NCBI RefSeq assembly: GCF_028596125.1
Contig: NZ_CP117229.1
Span: forward strand, 1,100,001 to 1,164,000
Reading direction: 5' to 3'
Origin: Listeria innocua
GTDB lineage: Bacteria; Bacillota; Bacilli; Lactobacillales; Listeriaceae
DNA: 64,000 nucleotides
Of this stretch, positions 26,924 to 35,143 are shown piece after piece. Position 1 is the first letter of the stretch; every line of letters starts with the position of its first letter. Position numbers and translations under genes: made by a program. The notes below the pieces were generated by a model that ran no database searches, was not told the DNA's origin, and saw only the letters and a list, made by a program, of their open reading frames with translations.

Positions 26924-28458
26924 TGGTAGAGCAAATAATGATTCAAGGTACCGCTTCCGATGCAGGGAAAAGTGTAATAGTTGCAGGTTTATGCCGCTTA
27001 TTTAAAAATAAAGGCAAGCGAGTTGTGCCTTTTAAATCGCAAAACATGTCACTCAATTCTTTTATTACCGCAACAGGTGATGAAATGGGACGTGCGCAAG
27101 TTTTCCAAGCTGAAGCAGCAGGGGTTTTTCCAGATGTTCGAATGAATCCCGTGTTACTTAAACCGACCAATGATCGTCAGTCGCAAGTAATTTTTATGGG
27201 AGCGATTTTAGATAATATGGATGCTGTTTCTTATCACGATTTTAAGCAAACACTTATCCCAAAAATTCAGGCAGTTTATCAGAGTTTAGCTGATGAAAAT
27301 GATATTATTGTATTAGAAGGCGCTGGAAGCCCAGCCGAAATCAATTTGAATGACCGAGATATTGTCAATATGGGTATGGCTAAAATGGTCGACGCACCTG
27401 TCGTGTTAGTTGCTGATATTGATAAAGGCGGCGTGTTTGCTTCGATTTATGGCACGATTATGCTTTTAAAAGAAGAAGAACGTGCGCGGCTTAAAGGAGT
27501 AATCATCAATAAATTTCGCGGTGATGTAGCACTTTTACAACCAGGCATTGAGATGATAGAAGAGCTGACAAACGTTCCTGTCATTGGCGTTATCCCTTAT
27601 GCTAACCTACAACTAGAAGAAGAAGATAGTGTTTCACTCAGCGGGAAAAATTACGTTCTAGATAGTTCGGCGTTACTTGATATTGCCATTATTTGCTTGC
27701 CTCGAATTTCTAATTTTACAGACTTTCATATTCTAGAAATTCAACCTGACATCAGTGTGCGTTATATACGAAATTTAGCTGATTTTGGAAATCCAGATTT
27801 AGTCATTATTCCTGGCAGTAAAAATACGCTGGAAGATATGGCTTTTCTCGAACAATCAGGCCTGAAAAAAGCGATTCAAAACTATGCCGAAAATGCCGGG
27901 AAAGTAATTGGGATTTGCGGTGGCTACCAAATGCTCGGTAAAAGAATGCTTGACCCAAATCAAGTAGAAAGCGAAAAAGTAGAAATTGCGGGACTTGGCT
28001 TATTAGATACTGAAACAATCTTTCTCGACCAAAAACGCACTACACAAATTACTGGCGTGACATTTTCTTCGGAACCAGTCGAAGGATACGAAATCCATAT
28101 GGGCCAAACTAAGCGCGGCGAGAATACTCAACCGTTTTGTAAAATTAAAGCAGTCAACGGTAACCAAGAAACACACGAGGACGGTGCCATCTCCGCGAAC
28201 AAAAACATTATCGGCACATACATCCACGGTATTTTCGATAATGATATTTTCTTAGGCAATCTATTCAATGAACTGCTAACACAAAAAAACAAATCCATTT
28301 ATCCACATGAAATTATCAAACTAAAAGAACATAAAGAAACTGAATATGATAAACTAGCGGCTCTTTTAGAAGCAAATATTCAAATGGATCAACTAGAAAA
28401 AATTATGAAAGGAGAAAAAATATGCGTATCTACACAAAAACCGGCGATAAAGGAATGA
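26923..28458 (+). CDS. cbiP: Adenosylcobyric acid synthase CbiP
   Basis: Glutamine-dependent amidation of the b, d, e and g side chains. 511 aa. The N-terminal dethiobiotin-synthetase-like ATP site is QGTASDAGKSVIVAG (about 8-22) and the C-terminal amidotransferase nucleophile lies in GICGGYQMLGKR (about 327-338). The last 37 bases overlap the next gene, which has its own good ribosome binding site within cbiP. Confidence 0.95.
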   Translation: MVEQIMIQGTASDAGKSVIVAGLCRLFKNKGKRVVPFKSQNMSLNSFITATGDEMGRAQVFQAEAAGVFPDVRMNPVLLKPTNDRQSQVIFMGAILDNMDAVSYHDFKQTLIPKIQAVYQSLADENDIIVLEGAGSPAEINLNDRDIVNMGMAKMVDAPVVLVADIDKGGVFASIYGTIMLLKEEERARLKGVIINKFRGDVALLQPGIEMIEELTNVPVIGVIPYANLQLEEEDSVSLSGKNYVLDSSALLDIAIICLPRISNFTDFHILEIQPDISVRYIRNLADFGNPDLVIIPGSKNTLEDMAFLEQSGLKKAIQNYAENAGKVIGICGGYQMLGKRMLDPNQVESEKVEIAGLGLLDTETIFLDQKRTTQITGVTFSSEPVEGYEIHMGQTKRGENTQPFCKIKAVNGNQETHEDGAISANKNIIGTYIHGIFDNDIFLGNLFNELLTQKNKSIYPHEIIKLKEHKETEYDKLAALLEANIQMDQLEKIMKGEKICVSTQKPAIKE

Positions 28459-28988
28459 CAAGAATTATCGGGGGGAGCAAAGTAAGTAAAGATAATATAC
28501 GAATTAATGCATATGGTACACTCGACGAACTCAATTCGCTTATCGGTTACACCATTACAACTCTTGGAAATGAACCCGAAATTCAAGCTGAACTTGAGCA
28601 AATCCAACAACAATTATTCGATGCAGGAGGCGACCTCGCAACAGAAGAAGGGAAGCGCGATTATAAACTGACAGCTGAGCCAGTTGCTTGGCTAGAAGAC
28701 CGCATTGATATTTATGCCGATGAACCACCTGAAATTGAAAAATTCATTTTGCCAGGAGGTACTCAAGCAGCTTCTTTACTTCATATGGCTAGAACAGTGG
28801 CAAGGAGAGCAGAACGAGAAATTGTTGGTATGCTAAAAATCGCCTCCACTAACCAAGAAGTATTAAAATATGTAAATCGCTTATCTGATTACTTTTTCGC
28901 TGTTGCCAGAGTCGTGAATTATCGCGCAGGCGAAACCGATATTTTCTACAAAAATTCCGAATTAGTTTTTCGAAATAAAAAGAAATAA
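28422..28988 (+). CDS. PduO-type ATP:cob(I)alamin adenosyltransferase
   Basis: 188 aa trimeric corrinoid adenosyltransferase, attaching the 5'-deoxyadenosyl group to cobalt. Family motifs: RIYTKTGDKGMTRIIGG at the N-terminus, NAYGTLDELNSLIG near 29-42, and RTVARRAERE around residue 124-133 with the conserved arginines. AAAGGAG lies 8 bases before the ATG, inside the end of cbiP. This is the second adenosyltransferase in the window after EutT and is of an unrelated fold type. Confidence 0.93.
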   Translation: MRIYTKTGDKGMTRIIGGSKVSKDNIRINAYGTLDELNSLIGYTITTLGNEPEIQAELEQIQQQLFDAGGDLATEEGKRDYKLTAEPVAWLEDRIDIYADEPPEIEKFILPGGTQAASLLHMARTVARRAEREIVGMLKIASTNQEVLKYVNRLSDYFFAVARVVNYRAGETDIFYKNSELVFRNKKK

Positions 28989-28991
28989 CAA

Positions 28992-29029
28992 AAAACCTCT
29001 CCAGACATTCCATCCGGAGAGGTTTTCTT
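28992..29029 (+). terminator. Terminator of the cobalamin operon
   Basis: Stem AAAACCTCTCC / GGAGAGGTTTT with a 13-base loop and T-rich tail. It lies between the convergent adenosyltransferase and transporter genes and may serve both strands. Confidence 0.9.
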
Positions 29030-29031
29030 TA

Positions 29032-29499
29032 TTAAAAGCGTTGAATTAAAAATACACCAATAAGCATTAATAAAACACCAATCATTCGATAACGGTTAAT
29101 TGGATGAGGAATAACCCCGAAAAAACCAAAATGATCAATAATAAGTGCAATAATCATTTGCCCACAAAGTGCTAAAACTACTGTCATAGCAGAGCCAAGT
29201 AATGGTAAAAGTAAAATGTTAGAAGTTACAAATAATACTCCAAGTGCGCCACCAGTGAATACCCACCAAGGAATTCGACCGACCCCTTTTAGCTGAAAAG
29301 TCAAACGACGCTCCACAATTAAACAAACAAGCGTAAGTAGCGTGGTCCCAACTAAAAAGGAAATAAATGATGCTACAAAAGGAGAACCGACAGTGAGCCG
29401 AAGTTGGCTATTAATCGATGTTTGAATCGGTGAAAGTAGTCCAGAAACAAGTCCCATTGCCATAAATAGTAATAATGATTTGGATGATCTTTTTGTCAT
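29032..29499 (-). CDS. DMT-superfamily small membrane protein (YdcZ/DUF606 family), copy 1
   Basis: 155 aa with five hydrophobic segments and the layout GLLSPIQTSINSQLRLTVGSPFVASFISFLVGT near residues 19-51. The family consists of short transporters of unknown substrate, usually found in tandem pairs that may form heterodimers. Its upstream neighbour is a related 149 aa protein separated by 14 bases, so the pair is one operon. An AGGAGG site precedes the start. Confidence 0.87.
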   Translation of the reverse strand: MTKRSSKSLLLFMAMGLVSGLLSPIQTSINSQLRLTVGSPFVASFISFLVGTTLLTLVCLIVERRLTFQLKGVGRIPWWVFTGGALGVLFVTSNILLLPLLGSAMTVVLALCGQMIIALIIDHFGFFGVIPHPINRYRMIGVLLMLIGVFLIQRF

Positions 29500-29513
29500 G
29501 ATTTCTCCTCCTT

Positions 29514-29963
29514 TTAAAATCGTTGCATCAAGTAAATGCCGCCGAACATTAAAATAACACCAAGCAGTCGTTCGATGTTAATCTCATGCATCGGAACTTG
29601 AAATAAACCAAAGTTATCAATTACAATAGCCATAATCATTTGTCCACACACCGTAATCATTACAAGCAACGCAGAGCCAAGTCGTGGTAAAAGTAAAATA
29701 TTAGCTGTTAAGAAAATAACGCCTAATGTTCCACCGCCAACCCATATATACCAAGGATTTGAGGCAATCATTTCTGAAGATATTGGCCATGATTTTTGTG
29801 TAAATAAACAAACAATAAGTAAAACAGTCGTCCCTACCATAAAAGAAACCCACGAAGCTAAAAACGGTGATTTCGTATATGTACTAAGTCGTGTATTGAT
29901 GGCTGTTTGAACGGGTAATACCATCCCCGCCAGTAGACCTGATACAATAAATAATATAATCAA
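29514..29963 (-). CDS. DMT-superfamily small membrane protein (YdcZ/DUF606 family), copy 2
   Basis: 149 aa with the same layout as its downstream neighbour (GMVLPVQTAINTRLSTYTKS, LASWVSFMVGTTVLLIVCLF, then LLPRLGSALLVMITVCGQMI). Both end in a hydrophobic segment and QRF. This is the first gene of the pair and has a GGGAGGG site. A two-subunit exporter or importer is the natural reading; no substrate can be named. Confidence 0.87.
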   Translation of the reverse strand: MIILFIVSGLLAGMVLPVQTAINTRLSTYTKSPFLASWVSFMVGTTVLLIVCLFTQKSWPISSEMIASNPWYIWVGGGTLGVIFLTANILLLPRLGSALLVMITVCGQMIMAIVIDNFGLFQVPMHEINIERLLGVILMFGGIYLMQRF

Positions 29964-30051
29964 AAATTTCCCTCCCTTTTATCACAATGAAATAATTATA
30001 AAATAAAAGAGGGGTAAAAAGATAGTATTTAATTTAAAGTGAGGTGTTTTT

Positions 30052-30582
30052 ATGAAAATCCGAATAATCGGATCTGTTGGAAGCGGCAAAACCACTTTAG
30101 CAAAAAAAGTTTCCAAGTGGCTACAAATAGATTTTTTTGAAACAGACCGAATTGTATGGAAAAGAGAAGAAACGGAAGTGAGACGAAGCGATTCAGAAAA
30201 AATAGCCGAGTTAAATGCAATTCTCCAGAAGGATAACTGGATTATCGAAGGCGTGCATTTAGAAGCCTGGACAGAAGAGAGCATTTCACAAGCCGACATT
30301 ATTATTTACCTTGATTTACCTAAAAAACAAATCCGCTCTCAGCTTATAAAACGCCAATTCAAACAATTACTACGAATCGAAAAAGCGCACTACGTAGTCC
30401 GATTCAGCATGCTAAAGAAAATGTTTTACTGGGATGATTTATTTGATCAAAGGACTAAACCATTAGTGAACGAAAAAATAAATCAACATCCAGCTAAATG
30501 GTTAATTATTAAAGAAAATCTAGCGTTTCATGAAATTCAACAAAAAATATTGCAAATTATATCGAGCCGTGATATATTATGA
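30052..30582 (+). CDS. P-loop nucleoside/adenylate kinase-like protein (FlaR-type)
   Basis: 176 aa with Walker A GSVGSGKTTLAKKVS (about residues 7-21), an acidic FFETDRIVW stretch, and IIYLDLP (Walker B-like). It resembles the small P-loop proteins often labelled topology modulation protein or adenylate kinase-related. The real substrate is unknown. It is divergent from the DMT pair, with an AAAGTGAGG site before the ATG. The promoter of the next gene lies in its 3' end. Confidence 0.8.
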   Translation: MKIRIIGSVGSGKTTLAKKVSKWLQIDFFETDRIVWKREETEVRRSDSEKIAELNAILQKDNWIIEGVHLEAWTEESISQADIIIYLDLPKKQIRSQLIKRQFKQLLRIEKAHYVVRFSMLKKMFYWDDLFDQRTKPLVNEKINQHPAKWLIIKENLAFHEIQQKILQIISSRDIL

Positions 30583-30593
30583 GTATCAAATAC
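30550..30593 (+). promoter_or_regulatory. Promoter and candidate operator of the PadR gene
   Basis: TTGCAA (30550-30555), 17-base spacer, then TG-A-TATATT (-10 at 30573-30578, extended). A small palindrome, GTATCAAATAC (30583-30593), sits at the expected transcription start, a fitting place for autorepression by PadR. Confidence 0.6.
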
Positions 30594-30612
30594 ATCGAGG
30601 TGCGATATAATT

Positions 30613-30924
30613 ATGGATGAAAAACTACGAAAAACCTATCTTCCCATGACTGAAACTGCCTTTTACATATTACTTTCGCTAGTTAAACCGAAGCACGGTT
30701 ACGCGATAATTGAAAATGTTGCCCAAATGACCAATGAGCGGATTAAACTTGGACCAGGAACTATTTACGGTAGTTTATCCAAAATGAACAAAGACAATTT
30801 AATCCAAATCATCCAAGAGGAGAGCAACCGAAAAATCTATCAAATCACAGAAATCGGTGCCGAGGTTTTGCAGTTAGAAAAAACACGCATAGAAGAATTG
30901 TATAGAAATTCGAGGGAGGTTTAA
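30613..30924 (+). CDS. PadR-family transcriptional regulator
   Basis: 103 aa winged-helix repressor: TETAFYILLSLVKPKHGYAIIENV, then LGPGTIYGSLSKMNKDNLIQ, the recognition and wing region. It has the short PadR subclass 2 length. The GAGG site is close to the ATG. It is paired with a DUF2812 membrane protein two bases downstream, an arrangement common in Firmicutes where the pair responds to membrane or envelope stress; the effector here is unknown. Confidence 0.92.
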   Translation: MDEKLRKTYLPMTETAFYILLSLVKPKHGYAIIENVAQMTNERIKLGPGTIYGSLSKMNKDNLIQIIQEESNRKIYQITEIGAEVLQLEKTRIEELYRNSREV

Positions 30925-30926
30925 TC

Positions 30927-31475
30927 ATGGAGAAAAAAGTCTTAAAGTTTTTTACTGTAGATAATATGGAAAAAGAAGAAGCCTATTTAAACGATATGGC
31001 TCAAAAAGGCTGGTTATTTAAAGAATATAAATCTTTTAGGTACCATTTTGAAAAAGGGGAACCGAACAAATATCGCTATGCCATTGATTATAAAGTGAAT
31101 CAAGGCGACGAAGCCTCGTATAAAGCACTCTTTGCTGATGCTGGTTGGGATAATGTATTCTGCTATCCAGTATTAAACGGTAATTGGATGTATTTCCGAA
31201 AACTACAGGCCGAAGAGGCAGGAAGTGAAACGATATTCTCAGATGAAGTATCATATATTCATTTATATAGAAGTATTCGGAAACGCTGGACGATTTTTGG
31301 CATATTAATGAGTATTCTTTTATTGCTGGATTTATTTTTCCTAAACAATGCTGGAAGTTATCAAGTAATTACTATTTTCATTTTTATTCTATTTATTATT
31401 CTCATCGGTTTGTACGGAAAGATGTTTATCCAATTAACGAGGAAAATAAATAAATTTGCGAACAAAAATCTATAA
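30927..31475 (+). CDS. DUF2812 membrane protein
   Basis: 182 aa. The N-terminal soluble part has the DUF2812 signature (FFTVDNMEKEEAYLNDMAQK, GWLFKEYK, YRYAIDYKV, then GWDNVFCYPVLNGNWMYFRK). Two hydrophobic helices follow at about 117-137 and 142-165. Function is unknown. It is in an operon with the PadR gene and has GGGAGG 8 bases before the start. Confidence 0.88.
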   Translation: MEKKVLKFFTVDNMEKEEAYLNDMAQKGWLFKEYKSFRYHFEKGEPNKYRYAIDYKVNQGDEASYKALFADAGWDNVFCYPVLNGNWMYFRKLQAEEAGSETIFSDEVSYIHLYRSIRKRWTIFGILMSILLLLDLFFLNNAGSYQVITIFIFILFIILIGLYGKMFIQLTRKINKFANKNL

Positions 31476-31589
31476 AACAGAATGTAAGATAATTATGATG
31501 GCGTCAACTAAACTATTTTATAATAGAAGAAACTCGCATTTTTTTAAAATCATCCCATTTAATCCTGAACTTATATGACTAAATGATGG

Positions 31590-31732
31590 CAAATGTTACA
31601 AAATGAAGAACAAATGTTATCAAATAAAATTAAATTGAATCTATAACTAACTTTTTGCCTTATCATAAAATGTTAAAGATTTCTTAAAAGACATTTAGAT
31701 GGATTGCAATTGTGTTCAAATTAACGTATTCT
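31590..31732 (+). promoter_or_regulatory. Direct repeats and promoter before the first GW autolysin
   Basis: The 299-base gap 31476-31774 has no gene. It contains two copies of CAAATGTTA (31590-31598 and 31611-31619) with a 21-base period, about two helical turns. A modest promoter follows, TTGCAA (31704-31709) and TATTCT (31727-31732) with 17-base spacing. The repeats suit a dimeric activator or repressor; none is identified. Confidence 0.45.
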
Positions 31733-31774
31733 AAAAGCATCAAGGGATTCGGAGACAGAAAGGCGTGACGACAT

Positions 31775-32644
31775 CTGAAGTATAGAAAATTATCCAAAAA
31801 GAAAAAACAAAAAAGGCTAATTGGGATAGCAGGGATTTTACTGCTGATTATTCTAGTAGGTGTCATAGCATCTGTAGTCAGACAACAATATTTAATTATG
31901 ACAGCACCGAAACCGGACCCAGCATTCCATTCAAAAGAGCAGAACTTTCTTAATGAACTCTCTCCTCGTGCACAAGAAATTCAAGCAGAACACGGCATTT
32001 TAACGAGTATTACTTTAGCACAAGCTATCCTTGAATCTAACTGGGGTCAAAGCGATTTAGCGCAACAAGGTAATAATTTGTTTGGTGTAAAAGGCAAAGC
32101 TCCACAACCGATGGTAAACATGACGACAAAAGAATTTGTAGACGGAAAATGGATTGAAATCAAAGCCAACTTCCGAAAATACAAAGATTGGAATGAATCA
32201 TTAGAAGCACACGCAGAACTCTTTTTAAAAGGAACTTCCTGGAATAAAGATAAATATAATGGCGTGATCAAAGCCGATGATTATAAAAAAGCTGCAGAAG
32301 AATTACAAACAGCAGGCTATGCAACCGATCCAGGTTATGCAGAGAAGTTAATCAATATTATCGAAAAATATGACTTAGCTTTATATGATCGTATAGATGA
32401 TAAGATATACTATGATGCAAAATCAACTGGTTATGGCAACGTAAAAAAAGACGTTTCTGGAGCAATTTGGACAAGGCCTTATGGACTATCTGGAGCACAA
32501 AAAGTAGAAGAAATTAACTACTACAAACGAGAAGATTTGAAACTTTTACGAGAAGCAAAGACAGATAGTGGCGTTTGGTATCAAATTTCCGTGAAAAATG
32601 ATCCAATTGGTTGGGTAAAACAAGAATTAATTGATAAAAAATAA
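31775..32644 (+). CDS. Membrane-anchored GW-module peptidoglycan hydrolase (glucosaminidase domain)
   Basis: The reading frame continues upstream of the first ATG (31898) through about 41 codons encoding a basic stretch then a hydrophobic helix (GIAGILLLIILVGVIASVV), an obvious signal anchor. No ATG, GTG or TTG occurs in frame after the in-frame TGA at 31766; CTG at 31775, behind GAAAGG, is the best start. The domain order is anchor, glucosaminidase (about 60-195, ITLAQAILESNWGQSDLA with the catalytic glutamate), then one GW module (about 210-289, ending IGWVKQEL). It matches one of the tandem Listeria GW autolysins. Confidence 0.82.
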   Translation: MKYRKLSKKKKQKRLIGIAGILLLIILVGVIASVVRQQYLIMTAPKPDPAFHSKEQNFLNELSPRAQEIQAEHGILTSITLAQAILESNWGQSDLAQQGNNLFGVKGKAPQPMVNMTTKEFVDGKWIEIKANFRKYKDWNESLEAHAELFLKGTSWNKDKYNGVIKADDYKKAAEELQTAGYATDPGYAEKLINIIEKYDLALYDRIDDKIYYDAKSTGYGNVKKDVSGAIWTRPYGLSGAQKVEEINYYKREDLKLLREAKTDSGVWYQISVKNDPIGWVKQELIDKK

Positions 32645-32654
32645 GAAATAACCG

Positions 32655-32720
32655 AAAAAGAGCTAAAATGACTTGTCTTATTTATAGGCAAAAAGTCCTT
32701 TTGAAGCTCTTTTTCTTTTT
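32655..32720 (+). terminator. Terminator after the first GW autolysin
   Basis: Outer stem AAAAAGAGCT / AGCTCTTTTT with an inner GACTT / AAGTC pairing and a T-rich tail. It separates the two autolysin genes, so they are independent transcripts. Confidence 0.8.
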
Positions 32721-32784
32721 TATTTTCATAACAGCCATCTCCCGAAAAGGTTACTATACAATAGCTAAGGGCCTTTTGTAACAT

Positions 32785-32880
32785 AAGTAATGTAAAAGTA
32801 ATGTGTATTACAAAGAAGTTTTGTTAGAATGAAGTGGTTGTTTTAAAGAACACACGTTTCTGGTTTTGATAAGCCAGAAA
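32785..32880 (+). promoter_or_regulatory. Repeats, promoter and leader hairpin before the second GW autolysin
   Basis: Two AAGTAATGT copies (32785-32793, 32796-32804) with an 11-base period merge into a palindrome GTAAT-GTGT-ATTAC (32798-32811). An extended -10 (TG-T-TAGAAT, 32822-32830) lies downstream, placing the palindrome over the -35 region. The leader can form a hairpin, TTTCTGG / CCAGAAA (32857-32880). Together these suggest protein-controlled expression; the protein is unknown. Confidence 0.45.
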
Positions 32881-32913
32881 GATATTTCAAAGAAGGATGT
32901 GCAATAAATCATT

Positions 32914-33927
32914 ATGTTACAACTCGCAAAGAAGCATTTGGTGACAATTGGTCTTGGAATTACAATTACATTATGTGCAGTACCAATACACTCCCAAGCT
33001 GCTGGTCTAGAGGACGGCTTAACTTCCAAGCAAGAGAGGTTTATTAATGAAATTGCGCCGCATGCTCAAAAAGTGCAAAGAGAACATGGTATTTTAGCAA
33101 GTATCACTATTTCGCAAGCTATACTAGAATCCAATTGGGGAGAAAGTATGCTAGCAAAAGATGGCAATAATTTATTTGGAATCAAAGGTTCTTATAATGG
33201 AGCCTCTATTAAATTACCAACCAAAGAACACAACGGTCTTGTTTGGGTTGGTACCGATGCTAATTTCCGCGCATACCCGGGTTGGTATGAATCGATGAAT
33301 GACCACGCACTTTTATTTGTCAATGGCCCATCATGGAACCCTCATTTATACGGGGGCTTAATCAAAGAATATAACTTTGAAAAAGCGGCTATTGCACTTG
33401 GAAAAACTGGCTATTCGTCTGATCCAGAGTATGCAGCAAAATTAATCGACCTAATTAAAAAAGCAAATTTAGATAAATATGATACAGTTTATAGCGAACG
33501 AGTATCTGATAAAGCAATTAAAGCTGCTGGTGAAGTAGCTATAAAAGATAATTCCTTTATTTGGTCCGCGCCAGGTGGAACAAAAGGAGCAAATCCAGTC
33601 GAAAAAACAACCAAATATTTTGGACATCAAGTTTCTATTAATAGAGAAGTTAAAGTAACGGATTCCAATATTTCGTGGTATCACATTCATCATAATGGCG
33701 ATTCTATCGGTTGGATTGAAAGCACCTCTATAAAAAAATTCTATCAATTAGAAGATTATGCTCCAACGCGCGACGCTTTACTTAAAACAGATGATCAAAA
33801 TCGTTTAGTAATTAATATGGATATTGATACATCAGAACTGCACAAACCTACAATAGCTAAGGAAGAAACAAAGGGCAAAACTGCACTTAATCTACCTTTA
33901 TTAAACGTTCAGTCAATTGCTTGGTAA
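32914..33927 (+). CDS. Secreted GW-module peptidoglycan hydrolase (glucosaminidase domain)
   Basis: 337 aa with a cleavable-type signal peptide (about 1-30, hydrophobic core TIGLGITITLCAVPI, SQAA at the cut). A glucosaminidase domain (about 40-185, ITISQAILESNWGESMLAKD) is closely similar to the preceding gene product. One GW module follows (about 200-278, ending IGWIESTSI), which binds lipoteichoic acid in other Listeria proteins. A tail of about 55 residues has no recognised domain. Listeria monocytogenes has a tandem GW pair at this place (lmo1215, lmo1216), so this is the second of them. AAGGATG lies rather far (about 17 bases) from the ATG. Confidence 0.88.
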   Translation: MLQLAKKHLVTIGLGITITLCAVPIHSQAAGLEDGLTSKQERFINEIAPHAQKVQREHGILASITISQAILESNWGESMLAKDGNNLFGIKGSYNGASIKLPTKEHNGLVWVGTDANFRAYPGWYESMNDHALLFVNGPSWNPHLYGGLIKEYNFEKAAIALGKTGYSSDPEYAAKLIDLIKKANLDKYDTVYSERVSDKAIKAAGEVAIKDNSFIWSAPGGTKGANPVEKTTKYFGHQVSINREVKVTDSNISWYHIHHNGDSIGWIESTSIKKFYQLEDYAPTRDALLKTDDQNRLVINMDIDTSELHKPTIAKEETKGKTALNLPLLNVQSIAW

Positions 33928-33930
33928 GTA

Positions 33931-33976
33931 AAACGCAAAAAAAGTCGAATAGCTGTTTCGGCTTTTTTTGCGTTTT
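33931..33976 (+). terminator. Terminator after the second GW autolysin
   Basis: Long stem AAACGCAAAAAAAGTCGAA / TTCGGCTTTTTTTGCGTTT with a GU pair near the loop, containing a T7 run. It ends the autolysin transcript before the aminopeptidase gene. Confidence 0.9.
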
Positions 33977-34038
33977 CAAAGGAATTTTAGAGAGAAACTG
34001 TTATAATGTAAAAGGAGTTTATAAGGAGGGTTATTTAT

Positions 34039-35118
34039 ATGGATGAACAATTAAAGATGTTAAAAGCACTAACGGATGCAAAAGGTATTCCCGGTAACGA
34101 ACGTGCGGTTAGAAACGTATTTCGTGAATATATTGAACCGTTAGCTGATAGTTTTGAAACAGACGGCTTAGGTAGCGCCGTTGCGAAAAAAGTGGGCGCA
34201 GAAGATGGACCAAAAATCATGATTGCTGGTCATTTAGATGAAGTTGGCTTTATGGTGACTCAAATCGATGATAAAGGTTTTATTAAATTTCAAACAGTGG
34301 GCGGTTGGGTTTCGCAAGTAATGCTTGCACAAAAAGTAACAATCGTGACGCGTTCTGGCGAAGAAATCACCGGTGTTATTGGCTCTAAACCACCGCATGT
34401 AATGACAGCAGCAGAACGTCAAAAATCTTTTGATATTAAAGATATGTTTATTGACGTTGGTGCGGTTGATAAAGCAGAAGTTGAAAGTTACGGCATTCGT
34501 CCTGGTGATATGATTGTGCCAGCATTTGATTTTACCGTAATGAAAAACGAGAAATTCTTACTTGCAAAAGCTTGGGATAATCGTATTGGCCTTGCTATTG
34601 CTATCGAAGTACTTAAAAACTTACAAAAAGAAGCACACCCAAATATCGTTTACGGTGTTGGAACAGTCCAAGAAGAGGTTGGTTTACGTGGAGCCAAAAC
34701 AGCAGCACATTTCGTTCAACCTGATATAGGTTTTGCTGTTGATGTTGGTATCGCTGGGGATACTCCTGGTGTAACTGACAAAGAAGCAATGAGTAAAATG
34801 GGGGAAGGTCCACAAATCGTTATCTATGATGCTTCCATGGTAGCACATGCTGGCCTTCGTGATTTTGTAACGGACGTAGCAGACGAACTATCTATCCCTT
34901 ACCAATTTGAAGCAATCCCAATGGGCGGAACAGATTCAGGGTCTATTCATTTAACAGGAAACGGAATCCCGTCGTTATCCATTACAATCGCAACTCGCTA
35001 TATTCATTCCCATTCGTCCATGCTACATCGTGATGATTTTGAAAATGCAGTAAAACTAATTACTGAAGTAGTTAAACGTTTAGATAAAGAAAAAGTAACA
35101 GAAATTCGCCTAGGTTGA
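34039..35118 (+). CDS. M42-family aminopeptidase (glutamyl aminopeptidase/YsdC-like)
   Basis: 359 aa dinuclear-metal peptidase. Family motifs: [17 protein letters not shown] (metal-binding His/Asp near residue 62-70), [16 protein letters not shown] (bridging Asp near 180), [15 protein letters not shown] (catalytic Glu), [15 protein letters not shown] and a late histidine in [11 protein letters not shown]. Members are often misnamed endoglucanase. AAGGAGG precedes the ATG, and the rRNA methyltransferase gene follows after 25 bases, as in Bacillus. Confidence 0.93.
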   Translation: MDEQLKMLKALTDAKGIPGNERAVRNVFREYIEPLADSFETDGLGSAVAKKVGAEDGPKIMIAGHLDEVGFMVTQIDDKGFIKFQTVGGWVSQVMLAQKVTIVTRSGEEITGVIGSKPPHVMTAAERQKSFDIKDMFIDVGAVDKAEVESYGIRPGDMIVPAFDFTVMKNEKFLLAKAWDNRIGLAIAIEVLKNLQKEAHPNIVYGVGTVQEEVGLRGAKTAAHFVQPDIGFAVDVGIAGDTPGVTDKEAMSKMGEGPQIVIYDASMVAHAGLRDFVTDVADELSIPYQFEAIPMGGTDSGSIHLTGNGIPSLSITIATRYIHSHSSMLHRDDFENAVKLITEVVKRLDKEKVTEIRLG

Positions 35119-35143
35119 GTTTCGAGAAAAGAGGACAACTTTT

